The notes under the pieces are model-generated. The model was not told the origin of the DNA, ran no database searches, and worked only from the letters and a program-made list of their open reading frames with translations. DNA of 64,000 nt from Shewanella khirikhana. Lineage in GTDB: Bacteria > Pseudomonadota > Gammaproteobacteria > Enterobacterales > Shewanellaceae. Below, piece after piece: positions 34,701-42,380 of the stretch (position 1 is its first letter; each line of letters opens with the position of its first letter). Position numbers and translations under genes: made by a program. Location: the NCBI RefSeq assembly GCF_003957745.1, contig NZ_CP020373.1, positions 4,499,501-4,563,500 on the forward strand, in the 5' to 3' direction.

Positions 34701-36703
34701 GGGCTGTTGACTCTGCCGGGATTATGGGTGCCTGGTCAGCGGTGTCCCGTTTCTTTGTTAACGACAAGGGTATTGATGAAGCGCCGATATTTGAATGGCG
34801 CTCACCCGAGGCCGACACAGAATTTGCCCTTGGTCAGCCAATTTTGCTGCGTTGGGAGGATATAGATCCAGACAGCGACGCACTTATCTCGCTGTATTAT
34901 ATGCGCCCGGAAGACGCGATTGTGCTTGACGATCTGGATGCCGGTTTCAGTGCCTATGGCGATTGGCAGCATGTGGAAAGTGATGAAGATGTTGAAGGAT
35001 TCCACCTCTTTACCGCCCATGGTGAAGATGCTTCTGCTCAGTGGACCAGGCCGTTGGAAATGAGCGGCCGTTATGAAATCCAGGTTTACTGGCCTGAGGT
35101 TGAAGGTAAGTATGCCAAAGATGTGCAGTATTTCTTCCCCGTGGTGGGCGAAGACGGCTCAAGCCTGTCTTACCAAGAACTGCGTAAACCCGTAACGGGC
35201 TGGAACAGTCTGGGTGAGCATCAACTCCAGGCGGGGGATTTTAGTTTGTTCCTTAAAGGGAGGGGGCATAAGAAAAGAGCCTTGATAGCTGACCAGATCC
35301 GTCTGATCCCGATAGATGTGCCCCATCAATTGCTGGTGAAAGATATACAGGAAACCCCGGATGGTGATGCCGACACCTATTTGTGGGATACAAGTGGTAT
35401 GCAGCCAGGTGAATACCAGCTGTTTGCCAGGATTGCAGATGAAACCCAGGAAGTTACTGTGTATTCGCCTCACAGGGTTAGTCTGCGGGAACAGGCCTAC
35501 TTACGACTGGACAACCAGGATCCCACGGCTGTGATTGCAGGAGATTGGCATGAGCAGATGTCGGCGGATGCTGTTGGCGGTACTTTCCATCAGTTATCAC
35601 TACACGATGGACCGGGCAGCGTGAGTTGGCCTGTGCATATAGACAATGCCGGCTGGTATGAAGTCAGCTTTTTTGGCTTGCCGGGGGTTGATTTACAGCA
35701 GCTCAAGGTTGAGCTGCTTCAGGAAGCCAATGTGATGGAGGTGGGATATTTCCACAAAGTCGCTGAGCCTGGATGGGGGCATGTTGGGCAACTCTGGCTG
35801 GCACCAGGTGAGTATCAACTTCGGGTTTCTGCCGAAGGAGTGGGGGTGGTTGCACTTGATGCTATTGAGTTACGCCTTACTGCCTTGATGAGTACCAATG
35901 AGTTGGTTTTGGACAATACCGACACAGGCTTTAATGCTAATGGCAGTTGGCGGATTTCATCCAGGGGTAGTGGGTTTGAGGGCGTTGACTATTTTACTGC
36001 CTGCAGTGGCAGCGCGTCGGCGTCTTGGCGCGTCGGCCTCAATGAGCCCGGCTTCTATGAAGTGTCTGCCAAGTGGCCCGCCAGGCTTAAGAATCAACGG
36101 GGGGCGCGAGTCGAATTGGTGTACTCGGATAACAATCGGGTGCCAACAAAAGTCGCGATGAAGCTAAATCAACAGCGTAATGGCGGAACTTGGCAACCCC
36201 TATCAGTGGTGAAAAGCGGGGGCGGAGAGGTTGCTGTTACCCTGAACAGAGCCGAGGGTGGGGGATGTGTGGTGGCCGATGCCATCCGTATACGAAAATT
36301 ACAACAACAGAGTTTTATGTGGGATAACTCTGATGCTGAATTCGCACAAACCAGAGGCTGGTGGCAAAGCAGCCGTTTGATCGATGGCTTTATCGGCGAG
36401 AATTATCTGTTTTCTTTGTATGGTGAAGCCAAGTGGTCTCTTGGAACGCTTCCTGCTGGAAAGTATCGGATAGAGGCTCGTTGGCCCGCGAGCATATTCC
36501 ATTCTTCGTCGGCAGAGTTTGTGTTGAAAGCGGATGGTGCCCCAGTCTCAACCAATAGAATGTCTCAGAAGTCTTCGGGAGCACGTTGGAATAATTTGGG
36601 TGAAGTCGAGATCCAGGCCACAACTAATCTGGAGGTCACACTGAAAAACAAGGGACATGGGTTCTTGGTGGCCGATGCCGTTAGGTTGGTTCGCGTAGAG
36701 TAG
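31754..36703 (+). CDS. Exported FN3 / TSP3-like / golvesin-domain protein (1649 aa)
   Basis: Signal peptide (about residues 1-27, ending GVAA). Residues 28-420 are unrecognised beta-rich sequence; near 430-530 there is a cadherin/Ig-like domain. A calcium-binding thrombospondin-3-like pair, DTDGDGLDD and DFDGDGLTD, lies at about 537-580. Four FN3-like domains with the recurrent Y-F/Y-W-R/Q-V-R/A motif cover about 590-1030. The end has four golvesin-C-like modules (starting near 1054, 1250, 1383 and 1520), each opening D-N/D-x-D-x-x-F and two or more closing with VADAIR/VADAVR. Golvesin domains occur in extracellular and carbohydrate-linked proteins. GGGGA precedes the ATG. Sharing FN3 folds and export with the giant protein, it is probably a second surface component of the same system; binding to glycans is an inference. 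Confidence 0.88.
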   Translation: MKGHLKGFIWQRLLAWFLLGLSLGVAAEEDTLCAVVKIEIVQELTLERQGFEAIMKINNALEDRSLENVGVEVVFTDSAGEPVVASSDPNHPNASFFIRISSIEGIDNVAGTGELAAASSALIKWLIIPAPGSAGDVPSGTLYYVGAKLNYRLNGLDESLDVAPDTIFVRPMPKLTLDYFLPSDVYADDPLTNEIEPIEPFTLGVRVSNNGKAAANKVKIQSAQPKIVENNQGLAIDFKITDSFVGDSPVTNSLLLDFGDIPSLSSGTGRWIMYTTLSGRFTEFTATFSHADELGGSLTSLIDAVNAHLLLRDVVVDLPGRDTVRDFLVRNGTALTAFESDSVDTPVADLSSTAQLSGSGDTLSLTFAPELGGAYVQLPDPFGGSRQLVQVLRSDGKVLHPANGWLSKHYNKDTKQTQHLLHLFDTHTQGRYLLQFADRQAVPAAPVLAYIPDWTGAEGGQIGFLLEASDPNGDAVSFAVTPMPDGASLTDIEPGKARFNWPIAVGQAGFYPVTVSATDGKLYSNQELMLRVFPAHDTDGDGLDDAWEIEHFGDLSRDGSGDFDGDGLTDREEFELGSDPTMQNGPLAPEVVSPDDEEITETEIRLLVNNSVNLGNRDLDYFFELYADAQLSQLVLASDAVPEGVDSTAWVLPESLMENQQYFWRVRSFNQVLYSAWSNASFKVNRTPEAPTKPALNSPMVGVEVDEVMPLLSVLNSADPDGDELSYRFSVYSDEAMTSLVLVSADLLPGDNGVTAWRVTEPLQEGARYYWQVAAIDPGGLSTLSEPFWFDVYVSNLAPSTPVLVSPTIDEVLGHNDVVLEVAQAVDPEGQPLSYLFELDRVASFDSNDKQSEQIEVDADGKVLWHLSGLLDEQQYFWRVRAQDPLGMSSEPVLGRFKISLQITAPSAPVIDNPGDGSWVQSTMPLLSVHPVLDSDRPVSHYQFEVYGDEALSSLLTTEQVTQTSVELTEALPDNAWAYWRVRAVDSAGIMGAWSAVSRFFVNDKGIDEAPIFEWRSPEADTEFALGQPILLRWEDIDPDSDALISLYYMRPEDAIVLDDLDAGFSAYGDWQHVESDEDVEGFHLFTAHGEDASAQWTRPLEMSGRYEIQVYWPEVEGKYAKDVQYFFPVVGEDGSSLSYQELRKPVTGWNSLGEHQLQAGDFSLFLKGRGHKKRALIADQIRLIPIDVPHQLLVKDIQETPDGDADTYLWDTSGMQPGEYQLFARIADETQEVTVYSPHRVSLREQAYLRLDNQDPTAVIAGDWHEQMSADAVGGTFHQLSLHDGPGSVSWPVHIDNAGWYEVSFFGLPGVDLQQLKVELLQEANVMEVGYFHKVAEPGWGHVGQLWLAPGEYQLRVSAEGVGVVALDAIELRLTALMSTNELVLDNTDTGFNANGSWRISSRGSGFEGVDYFTACSGSASASWRVGLNEPGFYEVSAKWPARLKNQRGARVELVYSDNNRVPTKVAMKLNQQRNGGTWQPLSVVKSGGGEVAVTLNRAEGGGCVVADAIRIRKLQQQSFMWDNSDAEFAQTRGWWQSSRLIDGFIGENYLFSLYGEAKWSLGTLPAGKYRIEARWPASIFHSSSAEFVLKADGAPVSTNRMSQKSSGARWNNLGEVEIQATTNLEVTLKNKGHGFLVADAVRLVRVE

Positions 36704-36719
36704 AGCTTGAGGAAGTGGA

Positions 36720-37487
36720 ATGAGAGGTACAGGTTTATTTATTGGATTAATTAGTGTTTGTACCACTATAGCGTTTCAGCCTCTCTATGCTGATGATTTT
36801 GTCTTGCAGCAGTGCTATGCCAATCATGGTAAGAAGCAACTTTATGGGTTTGACATGCAATTGAATGCACCGGGTGTAACAACCAGGAAGCTTGATTTGT
36901 ATGTGACTGATATTGCTGAAGTGGACCGCTCCTGGACTGTGATCGATGTGTCTGAAGAGTCTGATATTATCTCAGGAACTCTCAAACTGCCGCTGCATAC
37001 GCTTAAGCATAAGTCCTATCTTGCTGGCCAAAAACTGTTACTGATTGGCAATGGAAGAAGCTATTCTCAATTGGAGCAAGAAACTCTCTGGCTTGAAAAA
37101 AACCTGGCTTCAAAGGTTAAGATTTACAATGGCAGCCCGACTCTTTGGCGTTATGCCAATGGGGACGCAGAGCCTATGGAGTTGCAAACTATAACGGCAA
37201 GAGAGTTTTTTTCCGAGTCTGCGCTCGGCGGATGGCAGCTTCTTGAGACTGAGCAGCAGCTAGGTGAAGTGTTTGGGGATACAGCCACCATTTCTTTTGG
37301 TGAAAGGTTTCTCTATGTAGGAGAGGGAAAGCCTTTGCCCTCTCCGCCGACACCGGAACTGGTTCGAGTGTTGTTTATTTTAGAGGGTGGCTCAGAGGCC
37401 TTGCAGAAATTTTCACTGGAACAGGGCATCATCCTGACAGCAAAAAAACAACGTGAGAAGAATGAAGAGTGTAACAACATTAGGTAA
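36720..37487 (+). CDS. Unknown exported protein, weakly rhodanese-like
   Basis: 255 residues with a signal peptide (about 1-24, ending LYA). I do not recognise it with certainty. Two stretches, KLLLIGNGRSY followed by a helix and KVKIYNGSPTLWRYA, and later ERFLYVGEGKPL, resemble the active-site strand and the final G-G-x-x-x-W turn of rhodanese domains. The catalytic Cys position would be Asn or Glu, so any such fold would be inactive. GAGGAAGTGG precedes the start. Its end overlaps the transglutaminase gene, so the two proteins probably act together in the periplasm. Confidence in the gene is high, in the fold low. Confidence 0.75.
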   Translation: MRGTGLFIGLISVCTTIAFQPLYADDFVLQQCYANHGKKQLYGFDMQLNAPGVTTRKLDLYVTDIAEVDRSWTVIDVSEESDIISGTLKLPLHTLKHKSYLAGQKLLLIGNGRSYSQLEQETLWLEKNLASKVKIYNGSPTLWRYANGDAEPMELQTITAREFFSESALGGWQLLETEQQLGEVFGDTATISFGERFLYVGEGKPLPSPPTPELVRVLFILEGGSEALQKFSLEQGIILTAKKQREKNEECNNIR

Positions 37488-38328
37488 AGCTTGTTTTATC
37501 ACACTGCTTTTTCTGATTGTGTCTTGTACGCAAAAGCAAGAGCAGGACCTCGAACCAGAGAATGCACAAACTTTTGAGGTTACCTTCAGGTACAAAGTTA
37601 CCAATACAACGGATTCAGTCGTTTTTGGAGAGAAAGCAAGTTTTGCGCTACCGGTGGCTGATTCAGCCAGGCACGGTGTGCTGGCTATTGATACCAATGT
37701 GAAGGGTAAAATTGTTGAACTGGACGGGGGTAACCGAGAGTTCCTGATAGAATTTGAGCGTCTGTTGCCCAGAGAGGTAAAAATAGTATCAGTATCAGTT
37801 CGTTATGCTTCAAAGGATGCGGAGGTATATGACCCCACGCATTTGGCTTCTAGTTATCTCGCCGAAACGCGGTTGATGCCCTTTCGGCAGCCTGAATTTT
37901 CTAGATTAGTTACTGACCTTAAACGCGATAATCCGCAGGCAGTGATTGATGAAAGCTACCAGTGGGTTGTTTCAAATATTCTGTATTCTGGTTATAACCC
38001 AAGCACCTTGGGTGCTGCGTATGCGTTAAAGCATCGCAAGGGCGATTGCACCGAGTTTACCTACCTGCTTGCTGCCTTACTCAGGGGGAATGGCATTCCC
38101 GCCAGATTAGCCAGTGGCTATGTTATCCAGGGAAGTGGTGTACTCAGTGCCGCTGATTTTCATAGCTGGGTTGAGGTTGGTATTAATGGCGTTTGGCGAG
38201 TGCTTGATGCTCAGAAACGACATTTTGGGCCAGACGATAATGCTTATTTCACGGTAAGTTACCTCGACGGTGAGGCAAGTGAAAGACGGTTTTCAAGCAC
38301 CAGCAATATCAGTGTTGTCATGTATTGA
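37462..38328 (+). CDS. Transglutaminase-like lipoprotein
   Basis: 288 residues. The lipobox LIVSC at about residue 22 predicts a lipid-anchored protein of the outer or inner membrane. The transglutaminase core is complete: Cys196 in KGDCTEFTYLLAALLR, His234 in FHSWVEV and Asp249 in WRVLDAQ. Such domains form isopeptide cross-links or cleave amide bonds. An N-terminal beta domain (about 40-125) precedes it. The start at ATG 37462 gives the cleanest lipoprotein signal; a GTG at 37453 is in frame and also possible. It lies inside the end of the preceding gene, so translation is coupled. In the island it could cross-link or process the giant surface proteins, which is inference from position. Confidence 0.85.
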   Translation: MKSVTTLGKACFITLLFLIVSCTQKQEQDLEPENAQTFEVTFRYKVTNTTDSVVFGEKASFALPVADSARHGVLAIDTNVKGKIVELDGGNREFLIEFERLLPREVKIVSVSVRYASKDAEVYDPTHLASSYLAETRLMPFRQPEFSRLVTDLKRDNPQAVIDESYQWVVSNILYSGYNPSTLGAAYALKHRKGDCTEFTYLLAALLRGNGIPARLASGYVIQGSGVLSAADFHSWVEVGINGVWRVLDAQKRHFGPDDNAYFTVSYLDGEASERRFSSTSNISVVMY

Positions 38329-38335
38329 AGTTAAT

Positions 38336-38369
38336 TAAACAAAGAGCGCCTGTTGGCGCTCTTTGTTTA
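38336..38369. terminator. Bidirectional hairpin terminator (repeat family copy 2)
   Basis: Stem AAACAAAGAGCGCC / GGCGCTCTTTGTTT with loop TGTT, between the convergent transglutaminase and aminopeptidase genes. T-rich sequence follows on both strands. The core stem is identical to those at 4692 and 41224. Confidence 0.85.
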
Positions 38370-38460
38370 TTTTGGGCAGACAAACTGCTATGGAGATCAG
38401 TTCATCGCTGCGGTGATTTTAACGCAGCGGTCGACCCGCTCTTTTTTGAGTTTAATCGCC
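38336..38460. repeat. Right copy of the island-flanking direct repeat
   Basis: Hairpin plus the last codons of the intact aminopeptidase gene, matching 4688-4805 in order and orientation. It includes the 19-mer GTGATTTTAACGCAGCGGT at 38413-38431 and a GTTTAATC match a little further on. Confidence 0.75.
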
Positions 38461-41075
38461 CGTACCACCGGGAATTTAAGCCCCTGCCATTCATTCAGCA
38501 GCGTGCCCAGTTCGGCGGCGTTTTCGCGGCTGCAGGTTGACGGCAACAGGGCGTTGACGTAACTCACCAGGAAGCGATCGTCTGCGGTTTTGTTCAGCTC
38601 CGGAATGGTTTTTAGCACCTCGGCATGGAAAGGGGCCATGAGTTCAGGATGGTTCTTATCGGGCAGAGAACTCAGGATGTACTGCTGCTCCCTGAGTTTA
38701 AGGCCTTGATTGTCATCTTGAATAATCTCAAACCACTTGGCCTTGTTGGCCGCTGTGGGTCTTCCCACTTCGGAGGCCAGCGCAAAGAGCTTACCCCTGT
38801 CGGAGCCATCCCGTTGCTTTTCTGTCGCCAGCAGGGTGTCGTAGTCACCCTTGAGCTCTCGATTGAGTTTGCTGACGATGCGCCAGCGCTTGTCCTGATC
38901 CAGGGTTAAGCCGTCAATGGTCCTGGTACCTCTGGCCATGGCATTGAGAATGTTCCATTGATGTGGGCTGTCGATGCTATTCAGGTACATGTAAAACCAC
39001 AGTTTTTGCAGATCAGAGCCCGGCTTGGCAGATTGCAGTTGTTGCCAACTGAAGTCTTCCATGGCGGTGATATAACGCTGCACATCTTTACCCTGACGAC
39101 GGGCTTCCCACAGGAAGCTGGACGCATAGCCCATGCCATCGGCCACGGCGTTGATGATGGTTTCGTCCTGCTCGGCGGGCAGGTTAGCGAGGGCGAAGTC
39201 GATAAACTGCTGTGGGCTGATATCGGTTTCTTTCACGCCATTGCTGAGGCTTTGCCACAGCATCAGCCGGGTGTAGGCGTCTTCTACCTGATTAATCTGG
39301 GTTTTCAGGGTATTCAGTGACTGGGCGTCCAGCCGCACCTTGATGTAGGCAAAGTCTTCATCGTTGGGATAGACCAAGTCGGGGCAACGGGCTCCCACCA
39401 GGCTGGTGACCTTGGTGCTGCTGCCGCTGAAAATAACATCCTGAGTCAGGCTCTTGTTGAGCTTGCCGCCGCGCTGGTTGTAGAGGGCGATGCGGGTCTT
39501 TTGGGTGCGCAGGCTGTTGTCATGCTCGCCGTGGCCCTGTTGCAGGCTGAACGATGCGATTTTGTCGCCTTCGCAGCTAAAGTTTACCTGCAGGGTGTTG
39601 AGCCCTGGGGTGTAGAGCCACTCTTTGGACCAGGCATCGAGGTTAAGTGCTGATTTTTCACCGAGGGCGCCAATGAAGTCACTCAGTTGGGTGTTGCCTT
39701 CGCGGTGGGTCTTCAGATAGTGGCTTACGCCGTCACGGAATTTATCTTCGCCCAGATAGAACCAAAGCTGCTTGAGCACTGAGCCACCCTTGCCGTAGGT
39801 AATGCCGTCGAAGTTGGCAAAGGCTTCGGTGGTATTGGCCACATCCAGCTGAATGGGGTGCGTGGTAACCGAGTCATCGGCATCGTAAGCCCATTGCTTG
39901 GTGCCGCTGTAATAGTTTTCCCAAATGCCGGGAAACATTTCCGTTTTATACAGCGCCAGGTTTGACATAAAGGTGGCAAAGCTTTCGTTGAGCCACAGAC
40001 CATCCCACCACTTCATGGTGACCAGGTTGCCAAACCACATGTGCGCCAGTTCGTGGGCTATGGTGTTGGCCTGGTTGCGCAGCGCATCCTGAGTCTTTTC
40101 GCCGCGGCTGAGGTAACTCTCGTTGAAGGTTACCGCGCCGACGTTTTCCATGGCGCCGGAGTTAAAGTCGGGTACCACCAGTTGATCGTACTTGTGGTAA
40201 GGGTAGGGGATATCAAAATACTGATTAAAAAAGGTCATCGATTTTTGCGTTGGGCCAAACCATTCCTCGGGTTTGACGTATCTGGCCATGGTTTTGCGGG
40301 CAAACAGCCTGAGCGGCACAGCGCCTGAGTTGTCTTCCCACACGGCATAGGGGCCGGCGTGCAGCGCAAAAATGTAGGATGAGAAGCGTTCGGTTTGCTT
40401 GAACTGCCAGTGTTTATTGTCCCCTGCGGCTTCTACCTTGTCTTCCCGCTGGTTGGCCACCACTTGCCAGTCGGCGGGTGCTTTTACATCCAGCAGATAG
40501 CGGGCTTTGAGATCCGGCTGGTCGAAATGGGGGAACAGGCGGTTGGCATCGTAGGGTTCAAAGTCGGTATAGAGGTACACGCCCTTATCTTCCGGGTCCA
40601 CAAAACGGTGCAGGCCAGTGCCGGTATTGCCATAGGGCGCGCGGTAGCGGATTTCCAGTTGATTGTGGCCACTGGCGAGCTGCGCCGATGGAATACTGAT
40701 AAACCATTTCTGATAGCTGAATTCGGCGGCTTTGCCGTTGATGAGGACGGCCTCTACGTCGCCCTGATAGAAGTCTACTGTCAGCGGCAGCTCGGAGAGC
40801 GGCTTATAGTCGAAACTGATGAGACTGGTGCCGGCAAATTCGGTGTCGCCACGGGTGAAGTCAATCGACAGCCGATAGTCGACATTGCTGACAAGCGCGG
40901 CGCGCTGGGCAGCATAGCCTTGCTCCAGTGAATCCTGCACTGCCCTTGGGGCAAACGCGCTGGCCGCCGCAGTGGAAGTCTGCTTGCCTGTAGATGCGTT
41001 ATCGGACGCTGTATTCGAGCAGCCCTGCGCCAACAGCAGGCCAGTGATGGCTGCTGCAATTATTTTTCTTTTCAT
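38397..41075 (-). CDS. M1-family zinc aminopeptidase, lipoprotein
   Basis: 892 residues; a lipobox (LLAQGC, Cys19) predicts a lipid-anchored periplasmic or outer-membrane enzyme. It is a gluzincin aminopeptidase: substrate motif GAMENVGAV, zinc site H341-E342-L-A-H345 with third ligand Glu364 (LNESFAT), and an ERAP1-like helical C-terminal half. It removes N-terminal residues from peptides and probably helps in peptide feeding. E. coli PepN is the cytosolic relative; the lipoprotein form is usual in Shewanella and Alteromonas relatives. The gene's 3' end is the right flank of the island, and a decayed second copy of that end lies at 4749-4805. The gene appears intact. Confidence 0.93.
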   Translation of the reverse strand: MKRKIIAAAITGLLLAQGCSNTASDNASTGKQTSTAAASAFAPRAVQDSLEQGYAAQRAALVSNVDYRLSIDFTRGDTEFAGTSLISFDYKPLSELPLTVDFYQGDVEAVLINGKAAEFSYQKWFISIPSAQLASGHNQLEIRYRAPYGNTGTGLHRFVDPEDKGVYLYTDFEPYDANRLFPHFDQPDLKARYLLDVKAPADWQVVANQREDKVEAAGDNKHWQFKQTERFSSYIFALHAGPYAVWEDNSGAVPLRLFARKTMARYVKPEEWFGPTQKSMTFFNQYFDIPYPYHKYDQLVVPDFNSGAMENVGAVTFNESYLSRGEKTQDALRNQANTIAHELAHMWFGNLVTMKWWDGLWLNESFATFMSNLALYKTEMFPGIWENYYSGTKQWAYDADDSVTTHPIQLDVANTTEAFANFDGITYGKGGSVLKQLWFYLGEDKFRDGVSHYLKTHREGNTQLSDFIGALGEKSALNLDAWSKEWLYTPGLNTLQVNFSCEGDKIASFSLQQGHGEHDNSLRTQKTRIALYNQRGGKLNKSLTQDVIFSGSSTKVTSLVGARCPDLVYPNDEDFAYIKVRLDAQSLNTLKTQINQVEDAYTRLMLWQSLSNGVKETDISPQQFIDFALANLPAEQDETIINAVADGMGYASSFLWEARRQGKDVQRYITAMEDFSWQQLQSAKPGSDLQKLWFYMYLNSIDSPHQWNILNAMARGTRTIDGLTLDQDKRWRIVSKLNRELKGDYDTLLATEKQRDGSDRGKLFALASEVGRPTAANKAKWFEIIQDDNQGLKLREQQYILSSLPDKNHPELMAPFHAEVLKTIPELNKTADDRFLVSYVNALLPSTCSRENAAELGTLLNEWQGLKFPVVRAIKLKKERVDRCVKITAAMN

Positions 41076-41223
41076 GGTGTTATTGCCTTGTGGATTCCCC
41101 TCTTAATCTGTGCCCGTGTATAGCACGGCCGCGTGGGTTGCCACAGTGTAAAAATTGTAACCGGAGGTGTTGTTTGGCGGCTGTGATAGGTAAGAACTGG
41201 CAGGAACTAAATTGGCTAGATAA

Positions 41224-41251
41224 ACAAAGAGCGCCAACTGGCGCTCTTTGT
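41224..41251 (-). terminator. Hairpin terminator after yicC (repeat family copy 3)
   Basis: ACAAAGAGCGCC / GGCGCTCTTTGT with loop AACT, 22 bases past the yicC stop; on the minus strand it runs into TTTGTTTATC. It is the third copy of the conserved hairpin in this window. Confidence 0.8.
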
Positions 41252-41273
41252 ACTGCAGAAGCGAAAAGTGGCG

Positions 41274-42137
41274 TTATTCCACGTTCTGGATCTGTTCGCG
41301 CATCTGTTCGATAAGCACTTTGAGTTCCACTGCCGCGGCGGTGATCTCGGTGCTGATGGACTTGGAGGCGAGGGTGTTGGACTCACGGTTGAACTCTTGC
41401 ATCATAAAGTCGAGGCGGCGACCTTCGCTGCCACCTTTTTTGAGGATACGGCGGGCTTCGGCCACGTGAGCTTCGAGGCGATCCATTTCTTCGGCGACAT
41501 CGAGTTTTTGTGCCAGCAGTACCATTTCCTGCTCGATGCGGGTGCTGTCGAGTTCGCCCTGCACTTCAGACAGGCGGTTGGTGAGCTTTTCACGCTGCCA
41601 TTCCATAATTCTGGGCATATGCTCACGCACAATGGCGATTTGGCCTTCGACCGCACCAAGACGGCTTTCCAGCATCTCTTTGATGGCGCTGCCTTCGCGG
41701 CCACGGGCCTCGATGAACTGATCCAGCGCCTTGTCGAAGGCGCCCAGCAGTTCGGCGCTGATGGCATCCATATCCTGCTCGGCGGTGGCAATTACCCCGG
41801 GCCAGCGCAGAATGTCGGTAAGGGCGATATCGCCCTGGCCAGCTTCGGCCTTCAGCCAGTTGGCGGCGCCCAGCAGCTGACGGGCCAGATCCTGATTGAT
41901 GCTGAGCTCGCTGCTGTTGTCGCTGGCGAGATCGTAACGCAGATTCACTTCCACCTTGCCACGGCTCAGGCGTTTACGCAGGCGTTCACGCAGGGCCGGT
42001 TCCAGGCTGCGCAGCTGTTCAGGCAGGCGCAGGTAGGTTTCGAGATAGCGTTGATTCACTGAGCGAATTTCGAAGGAGGCGGTGCCCCAGGTGGCTTTAT
42101 GCTCGATACGGGCATAGGCGGTCATGCTGTGGATCAT
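41274..42137 (-). CDS. yicC: YicC-family endoribonuclease
   Basis: 287 residues, collinear with E. coli YicC. It opens MIHSMTAYARIEHKATWG, has SVNQRYLETYLRLPEQLRSLEP, and ends with the conserved helical domain containing EVTAAAVELKVLIEQMREQIQN-like sequence. YicC is a cytosolic ribonuclease shown in E. coli to act in sRNA turnover. The ATG at 42137 matches the family start; an in-frame ATG upstream at 42203 adds 22 non-conserved residues. It is divergent from rph, the usual gammaproteobacterial arrangement. Confidence 0.93.
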   Translation of the reverse strand: MIHSMTAYARIEHKATWGTASFEIRSVNQRYLETYLRLPEQLRSLEPALRERLRKRLSRGKVEVNLRYDLASDNSSELSINQDLARQLLGAANWLKAEAGQGDIALTDILRWPGVIATAEQDMDAISAELLGAFDKALDQFIEARGREGSAIKEMLESRLGAVEGQIAIVREHMPRIMEWQREKLTNRLSEVQGELDSTRIEQEMVLLAQKLDVAEEMDRLEAHVAEARRILKKGGSEGRRLDFMMQEFNRESNTLASKSISTEITAAAVELKVLIEQMREQIQNVE

Positions 42138-42307
42138 AAGGATTCCGGCTGGTTTTCGTCTGAGTCGAAAGGCCATTATAACCAGATGTTGCCAAGGCGT
42201 CATGGAAAGCGCTTTACGAACAGCGACTCAGGGCACAGACCCGTGTTTGGGCGTGACCAATATGGCCCCGAGCGGGCTGTTTTAAACCAATCCATGCAAA
42301 AGGGTCA

Positions 42308-42336
42308 TGGCAACTGGGCGCCCATAGCCCTATAAT
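42308..42336 (+). promoter_or_regulatory. Probable promoter of rph-pyrE
   Basis: A consensus TATAAT at 42331-42336 with a poor -35 (TGGCAA at 42308-42313) 17 bases upstream. The rest of the yicC-rph gap (42138-42380) shows no other feature. Confidence 0.45.
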
Positions 42337-42380
42337 ATGCAGCCAATTTACAGCCAAGTTCACACGTCACAGGAATTACC

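Larger units (their letters stand above)
4806..38335. mobile_element. Accessory genomic island (RHS toxin / giant exported proteins)
   Basis: All seven genes here point the same way and are closely spaced apart from one 261-bp gap. Both ends carry the direct repeat described at 4688-4805 and 38336-38460. The first part (4806-5700) and parts of the giant gene (about 14870-19800) are visibly more AT-rich than the housekeeping genes on either side, as is the toxin tip and immunity gene. I find no integrase, transposase or tRNA inside, so the means of entry is not shown. Bases 4806-4992 are an AT-rich leader without a gene or a promoter I can place with confidence. Confidence 0.65.
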
